DNA of 64,000 nt, from positions 2,976,001-3,040,000 of the forward strand of contig NC_020453.1 of assembly GCF_000344805.1 (NCBI RefSeq), in the 5' to 3' direction. A program made the position numbers and the translations under genes. Shown piece after piece: positions 26,675-37,761 of this stretch (the first letter of the stretch is position 1; each line of letters opens with the position of its first letter). Source of the DNA: Bradyrhizobium oligotrophicum S58. Lineage in GTDB: Bacteria > Pseudomonadota > Alphaproteobacteria > Rhizobiales > Xanthobacteraceae. The notes below the pieces were generated by a model. It was not told the DNA's origin. It worked only from the letters and a program-made list of their open reading frames with translations, and did no database searches.

Positions 26675-27082
26675 TCAGTCAGGGCTGTGCGGCGCAAGCG
26701 CTTCGATGATGCGGCAGTCGGCAACGGTGCCGTGCTTGCAGCGCCCTATGACATCGGCAAGCTCGTCACGCAGCGCCACGAGGTCTGCGATCTTGCGTTC
26801 GATCTCTGCCAGGTGTTGGCCCGCGATGACGTCAACCGCTTCGCACGAGCGGTCGCGCTGATCGGCGAGGTCCAGCAGGTCGCGGACCTGGTCGATGGAG
26901 AAGCCCAAATCGCGGGCACGCCGAATGAAGCTCAGTCGCCCGAGTTGGTCGTTGTCATAGGCGCGGTAGTTGCCCTCGGTTCTCGGCGGAATCGGTAGCA
27001 GACCGATCCGCTCATAGTACCGGACCGTCTCCACCTTGGTGCCGGTCCGCTTCGCGAGGTCTCCGATGGTCAGTCGTGACAT
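26675..27082 (-). CDS. MerR-family metal-responsive regulator
   Basis: 135 aa. The N-terminal HTH is complete (LTIGDLAKRTGTKVETVRYYE, then IGLLPIPPRTEGNYRAYD). The dimerisation helix carries a Cys (RSCEAVDVIAGQHLAEIE) and the C-terminal metal loop has two more (RCKHGTVADCRII), the arrangement of the CadR/ZntR/PbrR group. It diverges from a CDF-type transporter gene and a classical MerR operator lies between them. The ligand is probably a divalent soft or borderline metal such as Zn, Cd, Pb or Co. Confidence 0.9.
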   Translation of the reverse strand: MSRLTIGDLAKRTGTKVETVRYYERIGLLPIPPRTEGNYRAYDNDQLGRLSFIRRARDLGFSIDQVRDLLDLADQRDRSCEAVDVIAGQHLAEIERKIADLVALRDELADVIGRCKHGTVADCRIIEALAPHSPD

Positions 27083-27086
27083 GGCT

Positions 27087-27117
27087 TGACCCTGTAGTGG
27101 CTACAGGGTCCATATAG
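27087..27117 (+). promoter_or_regulatory. MerR-type promoter and operator of the CDF gene
   Basis: The -35 element TTGACC (27087-27092) and a CATATA-like -10 (27112-27117) are separated by 19 bp, longer than a normal sigma-70 spacer. Between them is a perfect inverted repeat, ACCCTGTAG (27090-27098) and CTACAGGGT (27102-27110), with a TGG centre. A 19-20 bp spacer holding a dyad is the hallmark of promoters that MerR proteins untwist upon metal binding. Confidence 0.85.
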
Positions 27118-27148
27118 GACGTCGCATCATCTTGTAAGAGGCGACGAT

Positions 27149-27811
27149 ATGGCCGGTTGCCATGACGACTGCTGCTCCTCTTCCACTCCAAGGGAGCTGG
27201 ACAGCCCCCGCTGGCGTCGCGCGCTCTGGATTGCGTTGGCCATCAACGGGGCGATGTTTTTGGCCGAGATCGCAGCAGGCGTGGCGGCCGGATCGGCCTC
27301 GCTGCAGGCGGACGCAATCGACTTCCTCGGTGATACGGCCAACTATGCGATCAGCCTCGGAGTGGCGGGACTCGCGCTGACCTGGCGAGCGCGCGCCGCC
27401 CTTCTGAAGGGCTGGTCGCTCGTCCTGCTCGGCGTCCTCGTCCTTGCCTCCGCTGTCTGGCACGCAATTGCGGGCACCCTTCCGGAGGCGAAGACGATGG
27501 GGATCGTCGGCATGCTCGCTCTTGTCGCCAATGCAGGCGTGGCCCTCATGCTCTATCGATTCCGCGTCGGCGAGGCGAATATGCGGTCGGTCTGGATCTG
27601 CTCCCGGAACGATGCGATCGGCAACCTCGCCGTACTCGCGGCCGCAGCCGGTGTGTTCGGCACCGGCACGGCCTGGCCGGATCTCATTGTCGCGGCGATC
27701 ATGGCCGCGCTTGGTTTGAGCGGCGGCTGGCACATCATACAGCGAGCTCGCATGGAGTTACGCGGCTCCTCCGCATCGCGTCCCATCGCAAGCCCAATCC
27801 GGGCGAACTGA
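27149..27811 (+). CDS. Cation diffusion facilitator-type metal efflux protein
   Basis: 220 aa inner-membrane protein with about six helices and no large cytoplasmic tail, shorter than the usual 290-310 aa CDF. The start MAGCHDDCCSSS is a Cys/His-rich metal-binding N-terminus. The transport-site residues appear in helix 2 (LQADAIDFLGDTANY) and helix 5 (CSRNDAIGNLAVL), the normal D-x-x-x-D positions. It probably exports a divalent metal by proton antiport. Control by the divergent MerR protein is strongly suggested by the operator at 27087. Confidence 0.88.
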   Translation: MAGCHDDCCSSSTPRELDSPRWRRALWIALAINGAMFLAEIAAGVAAGSASLQADAIDFLGDTANYAISLGVAGLALTWRARAALLKGWSLVLLGVLVLASAVWHAIAGTLPEAKTMGIVGMLALVANAGVALMLYRFRVGEANMRSVWICSRNDAIGNLAVLAAAAGVFGTGTAWPDLIVAAIMAALGLSGGWHIIQRARMELRGSSASRPIASPIRAN

Positions 27812-27876
27812 TCGAGGGCAGGTGTCAATGGGAGGTCGCGAACCGACCGCCTCTCGCTCATCATGAGAGGTGAAAC

Positions 27877-28629
27877 CTACCCGCCGTAGCTCTGCACCAG
27901 GCTGCCGGCCACCAGCGACCAGCCGTCGACCAGCACGAAGAAGATCAGCTTGAACGGCAGCGACACCACCACGGGCGGCAGCATCATCATGCCCATCGAC
28001 ATCAAGACCGAGGCGACCACGAGGTCGATGATCAGGAACGGCAGGAACAACAGGAAGCCGATCTCGAAGGCGCGCTTGAGCTCGGAGATCATGAAGGCCG
28101 GCACCAGGATACGCAGCGACAGTTCGTCGGGCGTTGCCGGGGGCGCCTCGCCGGACAGGTCCATGAACAGCTTCAGGTCCTTCTCGCGCACGTTCTTCTG
28201 CATGAAGCCGCGCAGCGGCACCGAGGCGCGCTGCAGCGCGTCCTCGACGCCGATCTGGTTCTCGATCAGTGGCCGGACGCCGTCGTCATAGGATTTCTGC
28301 AGCACCGGACCCATCACGAAGGCGGTCAGGAACATCGCCAGCGCGATGATGACGGAGTTGGGCGGCGCGGTCGCCGTGCCCATCGCGGTGCGCAGCAGCG
28401 ACAGCACGACCACGATCCGCGTGAACGACGTCATCATGATCAGGATCGACGGCGCGATCGACAGCACCGTGAGCAGCGCGATCAGCTGGACCGCGCGCTC
28501 GGTGACGCCGCCATTGCTCGGCCCGAGATTGATGCTGATGTCCTGCGCAGCCGCGCTCCCCGCCAGTGAACCGGCGGCAATCAGGACAGCGATGAAGACA
28601 ACTCTACGCGGAAAGAACTGCGATCTCAC
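27877..28629 (-). CDS. fliP: Flagellar export gate protein FliP
   Basis: 250 aa with an N-terminal signal sequence and four membrane helices. FliP signatures include LTVLSIAPSILIMMTSFTR and the C-terminal PFLIIDLVVASVLMSMGMMM followed by PFKLIFFVLVDGW. FliP forms the export gate core with FliQ and FliR. The GTG start at 28629 overlaps the fliO stop (GTGA), so the genes are translationally coupled. Confidence 0.97.
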   Translation of the reverse strand: MRSQFFPRRVVFIAVLIAAGSLAGSAAAQDISINLGPSNGGVTERAVQLIALLTVLSIAPSILIMMTSFTRIVVVLSLLRTAMGTATAPPNSVIIALAMFLTAFVMGPVLQKSYDDGVRPLIENQIGVEDALQRASVPLRGFMQKNVREKDLKLFMDLSGEAPPATPDELSLRILVPAFMISELKRAFEIGFLLFLPFLIIDLVVASVLMSMGMMMLPPVVVSLPFKLIFFVLVDGWSLVAGSLVQSYGG

Positions 28630-29690
28630 TGCGAGGACTTCGGACGTCCGAGCAGCGAGGCCATCTCGTCCTCCAGATTCTCGAAGCTCGTCTTCGCTGG
28701 CGTGGCTTGCGACGGTATCGGCTCGCCGCGGGCAGGGCGCAGGGCTGCGGGGCCACCCGCAGGCGCAGCAGCCGGATCGGCCGACGGGCGCCGCAGCGCC
28801 GCCTCGAGCCGTTGCGCCATCTCCGCCAGATTGGCTTCGGCGCTCTGATCCGCCGGCTGTGGCGGCGGCGCCGGGGGCGGCGGAGGCATCTGGGCAACCG
28901 GCGGCAGCGGCGGCGCGGCCACGCGTTCGGCGCGCTCGACACGTTCCGCCCGTTCCGCGGCGCGCACTGGCGGCAGCCGAGGGCCTTCCGGCGGGCGCGG
29001 CGCTTCGGCCTGGCGCTGCGGCTCGGCCGGCCGCAGCGGGCGCGGCATCGCCGGCTCGCCCCGCGCCACCCGCTCGGGACGTGGCTCCAGGCGCGACTCG
29101 TCGCCGCTACGCGATTCGCCCCGCAGGTCGCCACGCGCATCCTGGCGCGGGTCGGCGCGGCGCGGCGGAAGCGGCGGTTCGGGCGGGAAGGCGGGCGGCG
29201 GCTCGCGCCGCTCGGCTGCAGCCGGCGCGGTCCGCCGGACCTCGTCGATGAATGACGGGCGCAGCGGGCGGGACGGCAGTTCCGGAATCTGCGGTTCGGA
29301 ATGTTCGGCCGCGTCGCTCTTCGACTCGTTCTCGCTCCAGGACGGCGTCTCGGGCAGCGGCGCGATGCGGGCTGCCGGCGGTTCGGCATTGATCCCCGGC
29401 CGCTGCGGCAACTGCTCGCGCGCCGGCATCGCGCGCACGATGTTCGATTCGACCACGATGTCGGTCGGGCCGCCGATCATCAGGAGATGCTCGATGTTGT
29501 CACGACGCACCAGCACGAGACGGCGGCGGCCGTCGACGGCCGCGGCATCGATCACGGCGAGCCGGGGCATGCGGCCGCGATTCGGATTGGTGCCGAGGCG
29601 ATTGCCGGCGAACCGGCGAACCAGCCATGCGGCAAGGCCCATCAGTGCCAGTACGGCAAGAAAAGCAAAGAAGAACGTCAGCGCCTGCAT
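28626..29690 (-). CDS. fliO: FliO with a long disordered cytoplasmic tail
   Basis: 354 aa. Residues 1-95 are a normal FliO: a membrane helix (LTFFFAFLAVLALMGLAAWL) and the small domain with RRRLVLVRRDNIEHLLMIGG. FliO assists assembly of the FliP complex. The remaining 260 residues are Pro/Arg/Ala/Glu-rich low complexity (PPEPPLPPRRADPRQD, PPPPPAPPPQP) and likely disordered. Typical FliO proteins are about 90-150 aa. ATG 29690 has GGGGA close upstream and is preferred over an in-frame TTG at 29705. It diverges from flgB. Confidence 0.85.
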   Translation of the reverse strand: MQALTFFFAFLAVLALMGLAAWLVRRFAGNRLGTNPNRGRMPRLAVIDAAAVDGRRRLVLVRRDNIEHLLMIGGPTDIVVESNIVRAMPAREQLPQRPGINAEPPAARIAPLPETPSWSENESKSDAAEHSEPQIPELPSRPLRPSFIDEVRRTAPAAAERREPPPAFPPEPPLPPRRADPRQDARGDLRGESRSGDESRLEPRPERVARGEPAMPRPLRPAEPQRQAEAPRPPEGPRLPPVRAAERAERVERAERVAAPPLPPVAQMPPPPPAPPPQPADQSAEANLAEMAQRLEAALRRPSADPAAAPAGGPAALRPARGEPIPSQATPAKTSFENLEDEMASLLGRPKSSQ

Positions 29691-29968
29691 CTCTGTCCCC
29701 GGCAAATACCGCGTCCTTTCGAAGTCTCTCCTCTGTCCGACGCGACAGCGTCAGTGAACGAGGCCCTCAGAACCGGAACCAACCCGTTAACGCAAAACGG
29801 CAGGAACTGCCGTTCGGTATCTTAATAACCCATGAATCGGCCGGGCCAAAACGACTTCTTGGCGAGCCGGTCCGTCCCGATTTGAAGCACGGATCGGTGC
29901 AGTGGCCGGCAATTTCCTAAGAAAGTGTCAAAACCCCGGGATATTCCCGGGGTCTACCGCACCGCTTC

Positions 29969-29983
29969 TTAACCCCCTGTTAA
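29969..29983 (+). promoter_or_regulatory. CtrA-type box upstream of the flgB operon
   Basis: TTAA (29969-29972), CCCCCTG, then TTAA (29980-29983), extended as TTAACCAT. Exact match to TTAA-N7-TTAA plus the C. It lies 65 bp before the flgB start in the fliO-flgB divergent region, which is otherwise empty of genes. It would place flgB-flgC-fliE-fliQ-fliR-flhB, and perhaps cckA itself, under CtrA. Confidence 0.65.
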
Positions 29984-30047
29984 CCATATGCACGGCAATT
30001 TCTACCTACCGAAACCGTCCGGTAGTCGGACAGAACTGAGCAGCGCC

Positions 30048-30455
30048 ATGTCCATCAACGATCTGCCCGTGTTGTCGGCATTGCGTACCAAGATGCAGTG
30101 GCACCAGGAGCGGCAGCGCGTGCTGGCGGAGAACGTATCCAATTCGGATACGCCCAACTTCAAGCCACGGGACCTGGTTGAGCCGAAGTTCAATTCAACC
30201 GGCCAGGCGGTGGGTGGCTTTGCGCCCCTGTCGCTGACGCGCACCAGCGCCGCGCACATCGTGCCGTCGTCGGGCGAGAGCGCGAGCTTCGACCAGAACC
30301 GCAAGGTCGGATTTCAGACGCGGCCGGCCGGCAACGCGGTCAGCCTCGAAGAGGAAATGCTGAAGGTCTCCGCCAACCAGATGGACTATGCCGCCGCGAC
30401 CTCGCTGTACGGCAAGAGCCTGCATCTGTTGAAGACGGCGATCGGCAAGGGCTGA
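30048..30455 (+). CDS. flgB: Proximal rod protein FlgB
   Basis: 135 aa. It begins MSINDLPVLSALRTKMQW and carries the rod signature LAENVSNSDTPNFKPRDL. FlgB is one of the first rod subunits placed on the export gate. A longer in-frame start at 29988 overlaps the promoter and is rejected. First gene of a seven-gene plus-strand run to cckA. Confidence 0.95.
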   Translation: MSINDLPVLSALRTKMQWHQERQRVLAENVSNSDTPNFKPRDLVEPKFNSTGQAVGGFAPLSLTRTSAAHIVPSSGESASFDQNRKVGFQTRPAGNAVSLEEEMLKVSANQMDYAAATSLYGKSLHLLKTAIGKG

Positions 30456-30480
30456 GCCCGATTAGGGGAGACCGACAAGC

Positions 30481-30906
30481 ATGGCAAACGACTCCAGCGA
30501 TTTCCTGCGCTCGATGAGCATCGCAACCTCCGGCCTGCGTGCGCAGGCGGGGCGTATGCGCGTTATTTCCGAAAACGTCGCCAATGCCGATTCGACCGCG
30601 GCCAAAGCCGGTGGCGATCCGTATCGGCGCAAGGTCCCGACATTCACCTCGGCGCTCGACCGTACGCTCGACGCCAAGGTGGTGGCCCTGGGCAGGGTCG
30701 TGCCTGATCAATCTTCGTTCCGCGTCAAATACGATCCGAGTAACCCGGCCGCGGACGCGACCGGCAATGTCAAGTACCCCAACGTCAATCCGCTCATCGA
30801 AATGACCGACATGCGTGATGCACAGCGGTCCTACGAGGCGAATTTGAACATCATCGGCGCGACGCGCCGCATGATCCAACGCACACTCGACATTCTGAAG
30901 ACCTAG
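30481..30906 (+). CDS. flgC: Proximal rod protein FlgC
   Basis: 141 aa. It has the rod helix MSIATSGLRAQAGRMRVISE, the motif NVANADSTAAKAGGDPYRRK and the C-terminal MRDAQRSYEANLNIIGATRR. It starts 25 bp after flgB with GGGGAG upstream, and fliE follows after 16 bp. Confidence 0.97.
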   Translation: MANDSSDFLRSMSIATSGLRAQAGRMRVISENVANADSTAAKAGGDPYRRKVPTFTSALDRTLDAKVVALGRVVPDQSSFRVKYDPSNPAADATGNVKYPNVNPLIEMTDMRDAQRSYEANLNIIGATRRMIQRTLDILKT

Positions 30907-30922
30907 GACAGGAACGAAAGTC

Positions 30923-31279
30923 ATGGCCTCCCCAATCTCCGCAGCGAATGCCTATGCGAATTCCGCCCGCGTGCTCGACACCAGCGGTTCGGGCAACGCC
31001 TTCGGCGGACTTGCGCGCGTGCGCGACGTCCTCGGCAATGGTGCCGGCGCCGACAAGGGTGGTCCGTCGTTCAGCGCGGTGCTGAAGGACGCGATCGGCA
31101 GCGTCATGGAGGCTGGACGCAAATCCGACAGTCAGTCGGTCGCGATGGCCTCGGGCAAGGCGAACGTGATGGATGTCGTCACCGCAGTCGCCGAAACCGA
31201 CGTCGCGGTGTCGACGCTGGTCTCGGTGCGCGACCGCGTGATCCAGGCCTATGAAGACGTGATGAAGATGACGATCTGA
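30923..31279 (+). CDS. fliE: Rod-export gate adaptor FliE
   Basis: 118 aa. The N-terminal half is variable; the C-terminal half has the FliE pattern SFSAVLKDAIG, KANVMDVVTAVAETDVAV and the closing LVSVRDRVIQAYEDVMKM. FliE bridges the export gate and the proximal rod. Located 16 bp after flgC. Confidence 0.94.
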   Translation: MASPISAANAYANSARVLDTSGSGNAFGGLARVRDVLGNGAGADKGGPSFSAVLKDAIGSVMEAGRKSDSQSVAMASGKANVMDVVTAVAETDVAVSTLVSVRDRVIQAYEDVMKMTI

Positions 31280-31413
31280 GCTCGCTTCGAGCGCATCGGG
31301 CGTGACGCGTGGGGACGCGTCACGCCACATGACCTGCGGGGCCGGATGTGCCGGAGCTGCGTGCAATGAAAGGCGCCGACCAGGCGCTGACGGACGATGA
31401 GGGGCGACAGGAC

Positions 31414-31677
31414 ATGACCGGAGCTGAAACGCTCGACGTGGCGCGCGATGCGATATGGACCATCGTGATCGTCTCGTCGCCATTGATGGTGGTCGGGCTC
31501 GTCGTCGGCGTGATCGTGTCGCTGTTCCAGGCGCTCACGCAGATTCAGGAGCAGACCCTGGTGTTCGTGCCGAAGATCATCGCGATCTTCGTGACGCTGC
31601 TGCTGGCGCTGCCGTTCATGGCCGACGCGCTGCATTCGCACATGATGCGGATCTCGTCGCGAATCATCGGCGGATGA
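31414..31677 (+). CDS. fliQ: Flagellar export gate protein FliQ
   Basis: 87 aa with two membrane helices. FliQ motifs are SLFQALTQIQEQTLVFVPKI and a C-terminal ADALHSHMMRISSRIIGG. ATG 31414 matches the normal N-terminus (MTGAETLDVARDAIW), so the longer frame from 31348 is not used. After its stop there is a 218-bp gap before fliR, which is unusual in this operon. Confidence 0.96.
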   Translation: MTGAETLDVARDAIWTIVIVSSPLMVVGLVVGVIVSLFQALTQIQEQTLVFVPKIIAIFVTLLLALPFMADALHSHMMRISSRIIGG

Positions 31678-31895
31678 GGCAATGTCCGGCGCGGCAGAGC
31701 TGTCCCTTGCAAGGGCGCTGCGACCGGTCGTGAGGAGCGGTGCGGGGGGCGCTGCTGCTTTCGATCGGGCGCGAGCGGCCTTTCGGCTTTGCGCGTTGAA
31801 GGCCGGCTCTTGCCGGGCCAGCTCCCGCCGGGTCATTTCTTTGCAGACCGCCGTGCCGCACCAGCTTGCGGCCGCCGGGGCCGGGACCGCGGACG

Positions 31896-32663
31896 ATGCG
31901 CATCGACATCTCGTTCCTTCCGACGCTCGCGGCGGTGTTCATGCTGGCCTTCGCGCGCATCGGCGCGATGGTGATGCTGCTGCCGGGGCTCGGCGAGGTC
32001 AACATTCCCGTCCGCATCAAGCTCTCCATCGCGCTGCTGCTGACGATGATCGTGCTGCCGCTCAACCGTCAGGCCTATCAGGTCGACCTGCAGTCGCTGG
32101 CGCCGTTGCTGGTGATGATGGTGCACGAAATCGTGATCGGCATCGTGCTCGGCGCGACCGCGCGGGTCACGCTGTCGGCGCTGCAGGTCGCGGGCTCGGT
32201 GATCGCGCAGCAGATGGGGCTGGGGTTCGTCACCGCGGTCGATCCGACGCAGGGACAGCAGGGCGTCCTGATCGGCAACTTCCTCACCATGCTCGGGGTG
32301 ACGTTGCTGTTCTCGACCGACAGCCACCACCTGGTCATTGCGGCGCTCAGCGACAGCTACAAGATTTTTGCGCCGGGCGAGCTCGTTCCGAGCGGCGACG
32401 TCGCCTCGCTGGCGACCAAGGCGTTTGCCGCCGCCTTCAAGATCGGCCTGCAATTGTCGGCGCCGTTCCTGGTGTTCGGCCTGGTCTTCAACATCGGGCT
32501 CGGCGTGCTGGCGCGGCTGATGCCGCAGATGCAGGTCTATTTCGTCGGCGCGCCGCTCTCGATCCTGATCGGATTCGTGGTCTTCGCGGCGGTGTTGACC
32601 GCGATGATGGGAACGTTTCTCGGCTATTTCGAAGGCGTCATGCACGAGATGATGCCGCGGTGA
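31896..32663 (+). CDS. fliR: Flagellar export gate protein FliR
   Basis: 255 aa with six membrane helices. It begins MRIDISFLPTLAAVFMLAF and has the FliR-type segments RIGAMVMLLPGLGEVNIPVR and IVIGIVLGATARVTLSALQ. FliR completes the FliPQR gate. The longer frame from 31866 adds only Pro/Arg residues. A 12-bp spacer precedes flhB. Confidence 0.95.
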   Translation: MRIDISFLPTLAAVFMLAFARIGAMVMLLPGLGEVNIPVRIKLSIALLLTMIVLPLNRQAYQVDLQSLAPLLVMMVHEIVIGIVLGATARVTLSALQVAGSVIAQQMGLGFVTAVDPTQGQQGVLIGNFLTMLGVTLLFSTDSHHLVIAALSDSYKIFAPGELVPSGDVASLATKAFAAAFKIGLQLSAPFLVFGLVFNIGLGVLARLMPQMQVYFVGAPLSILIGFVVFAAVLTAMMGTFLGYFEGVMHEMMPR

Positions 32664-32675
32664 GGGGCCTGACCG

Positions 32676-33755
32676 ATGGCCGATGAAGGCGATTCCGAAG
32701 ACAAAACAGAAGACCCGACGCAAAAACGGCTCGACCAGGCGCTCGAGCGTGGCGATGTCGTCAAGAGCCAGGAGCTCAACACCTGGTTCGTGATCGCCGC
32801 CGCGACCTTGGTGATGTCGACCTTCTCGGGCTCGATCGGCAGCGCCGTGCTGGTGCCGCTGCGCAACCTTGTCGCCAACTCCTGGATGATTCACACCGAC
32901 GGTGCGGCCCTGCTCGCGCTGGCGCGCAGCCTGTCGTTCGTCGTGATCGCCGCGATCGGCGTTCCGATCCTGATGGTGATGCTGGCGGCGATCGCCGGCA
33001 ACATGATGCAGCACCGCCTGGTCTGGTCCGGCGAGCCGCTGAAGCCGACCTTCAGCAAGATCTCGCCGCTGGCCGGGGCCAAGCGGCTGTTCGGCAAGCA
33101 GGCTGCGGTCAACTTCGCGAAGGGCATCTTCAAGCTGGTGCTGCTCGGCACCGTCATGGTGATGATCCTGTGGCCGGAGCGGCTGCGCCTGGAATCGCTG
33201 CTGCATCTCGACGTCAGCGAATTGCTCGGCGTGACGATGTCGCTGACCAAGCATCTGATGGGCTCGGTGGTCGCGCTGCTCGCGCTGGTCGCGATCGGCG
33301 ATTATCTGTTCCAGTACCGGCAATGGTACGAGCGCCAGAAGATGTCGCTGCAGGAGATGAAGGAAGAATTCAAGCAGTCGGAAGGCGACCCGCACGTCAA
33401 GGGCCGCATCCGGCAGATCCGCCAGCAGCGCATGAAGAAGCGCATGATGGCCGCGGTTCCCAAGGCCTCCGTGATCATCACCAACCCGACCCACTACTCG
33501 GTCGCACTGTCCTACGAGCGCGGCATGTCGGCGCCGGTCTGCGTCGCCAAGGGCGTCGACAACATCGCCTTCAAGATCCGGGAGATCGCTCGGGCGCACG
33601 ACATCCCGATCGTCGAGAACGTGCCGCTGGCGCGCGCGCTCTACGCCACGGTCGAGATCGACGAGGAGATCCCGGTGGAACATTATCACGCGGTCGCGGA
33701 GATCATCGGCTACGTGATGGGGCTGCGGCGCAGCCTCTCGGGACGCCCGCAATGA
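32676..33755 (+). CDS. flhB: Export switch protein FlhB
   Basis: 359 aa, typical FlhB. A charged N-terminus EDKTEDPTQKRLDQALERG is followed by four membrane helices and the autocleavage site NPTHYSVAL (cleavage between N and P). The cytoplasmic domain ends with IPVEHYHAVAEIIGYVMGL. FlhB switches export from rod/hook to filament substrates. The stop is 44 bp before cckA, an adjacency conserved with Caulobacter. Confidence 0.97.
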   Translation: MADEGDSEDKTEDPTQKRLDQALERGDVVKSQELNTWFVIAAATLVMSTFSGSIGSAVLVPLRNLVANSWMIHTDGAALLALARSLSFVVIAAIGVPILMVMLAAIAGNMMQHRLVWSGEPLKPTFSKISPLAGAKRLFGKQAAVNFAKGIFKLVLLGTVMVMILWPERLRLESLLHLDVSELLGVTMSLTKHLMGSVVALLALVAIGDYLFQYRQWYERQKMSLQEMKEEFKQSEGDPHVKGRIRQIRQQRMKKRMMAAVPKASVIITNPTHYSVALSYERGMSAPVCVAKGVDNIAFKIREIARAHDIPIVENVPLARALYATVEIDEEIPVEHYHAVAEIIGYVMGLRRSLSGRPQ

Positions 33756-33799
33756 CAACCGATTCGGTCCGGGATCGGGCCGCAAAATACGGATAAATC

Positions 33800-36475
<2,676 letters not shown>

Positions 36476-36589
36476 GTTACCGGAGGACCCTGGCAAGGCG
36501 GCCGAGCGGGTTCATCCCGCGACCCAGCGCCGCAGCCGCGCGGCCTCGTGCCGCCTTCCTTTTTCCGCCAACGTGCCCATCTTACGGGC

Positions 36590-36606
36590 ATCCCCATTCC
36601 GGGGAT
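36590..36606 (+). other. Small hairpin before the Tim44-like gene
   Basis: ATCCCC (36590-36595) pairs with GGGGAT (36601-36606) around a 5-nt loop, ending 15 bp before the start codon of the next gene. It has no T-tract, so it is not an obvious terminator for cckA; it may affect translation of the downstream gene. Confidence 0.35.
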
Positions 36607-36621
36607 TGATGGGAAACCAAG

Positions 36622-37587
36622 ATGAGCTTCATGCAGCGCAAAAGCGGCCTCCTCAAGGCGATGGCCGTGGCCCTTTCACTGGCGCTGCCGACGGTGCTCG
36701 CCGTCTCGGCGGCCGACGCCCGGATCGGCGGCGGCTCCAGCTCGGGCTCCCGCGGCACGCGCACCTTCTCGGCGCCGCCTTCGACCTCCACGGCGCCCGG
36801 ATCGGCGTCCCAGTTCAACCGCACCATCACCCAGCCGGGCCAGCCTGGCGGCTTCAACACCGCCCAGCCGTCGCGCGGCGGGCTGTTCGGTGGCCGCGCC
36901 GGCGGCCTTCTGGGCGGCCTCGCAGCCGGGTTCCTCGGCGCCGGCCTGTTCGGCATGCTGTTCGGCGGCGGCCTGTTCTCCGGCCTCGGCGGCTTCGCCT
37001 CGATCCTCGGCCTGATCCTGCAGGTGGTGCTGGTGGTGTTCCTTGTGCGCATGGCGATGGCCTGGTGGCAGCGCCGCAACCAGCCGGCCTATGCCTCCGG
37101 CCCGTCGCCGGCCGACGGCCAGCAGGGCTTCCGCTCCGGCCTCGGCGGCTTCGGAGGCTTCGGCGGCAGCAGCAACGCGCCGCCGCTGCAGATCCAGCCG
37201 GCCGACTATGAGGCGTTCGAGCGGCTGCTCGGCGAGATCCAGCAGGCCTGGTCGAACGAGGACGTCGGCCGCCTGCGGCTGTCGTCGACGCCCGAGATGG
37301 CGTCCTATTTCGAGCGCGATCTCGAGGAGAACCAGGCCCGCGGCGTGGTCAACAAGGTCTCCGGTGTGAAGCTGCTGCAGGGCGACCTCTCCGAAGCCTG
37401 GCGCGAGAACGGCGCCGACTACGCCACGGTGGCGCTGCGCTTCACCCTGACCGACAAGACGGTCGAGCGCGCCTCGGGCCGCGTGGTCGAAGGCTCCGAC
37501 CAGCCGCAGGAGGTCACGGAGATCTGGACCTTCCTGCGTCACCCCGGCGCCGACTGGCAGCTGTCGGCGATCCAGCAGGTCAGCTGA
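36622..37587 (+). CDS. Tim44-like domain membrane protein
   Basis: 321 aa. A signal/anchor (MAVALSLALPTVLAVSAADA) is followed by a Gly/Ser/Phe-rich region that can form a second hydrophobic segment (FGGGLFSGLGGFASILGLILQ). The C-terminal domain (ADYEAFERLLGEIQQAWSNE to the end) has the Tim44-like fold pattern WTFLRHPGADWQLSAIQQV. Bacterial Tim44-like proteins are thought to sit at the cytoplasmic membrane; their role is poorly defined. The stop codon lies in a 14-bp tandem duplication. Confidence 0.85.
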   Translation: MSFMQRKSGLLKAMAVALSLALPTVLAVSAADARIGGGSSSGSRGTRTFSAPPSTSTAPGSASQFNRTITQPGQPGGFNTAQPSRGGLFGGRAGGLLGGLAAGFLGAGLFGMLFGGGLFSGLGGFASILGLILQVVLVVFLVRMAMAWWQRRNQPAYASGPSPADGQQGFRSGLGGFGGFGGSSNAPPLQIQPADYEAFERLLGEIQQAWSNEDVGRLRLSSTPEMASYFERDLEENQARGVVNKVSGVKLLQGDLSEAWRENGADYATVALRFTLTDKTVERASGRVVEGSDQPQEVTEIWTFLRHPGADWQLSAIQQVS

Positions 37588-37604
37588 GCCAGGTCAGCTG
37601 AGCC
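37577..37604 (+). repeat. 14-bp tandem duplication over a stop codon
   Basis: AGGTCAGCTGAGCC occurs at 37577-37590 and again at 37591-37604. The first copy contains the TGA stop of the Tim44-like gene; the second is just outside the frame. Confidence 0.9.
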
Positions 37605-37624
37605 AAGGCTTTGAGATGATCATC

Positions 37625-37655
37625 AGGCGCCGCGGAGCCATCCGCGGCGCCTTTG
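37625..37655 (+). terminator. Rho-independent terminator after the Tim44-like gene
   Basis: A perfect 12-bp GC-rich stem (37625-37636 with 37641-37652), GCCA loop, then TTTGCTTT. It lies 37 bp after the stop codon. Confidence 0.85.
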
Positions 37656-37761
37656 CTTTGCCCGTTCCGCACGGAATAATCCGACGCGTAACGGGTTCCA
37701 CAGGCACCCACGACATCGCGCGCAAGCGATGCGCCAACGACATCCACGAGGGAGGACAGCC

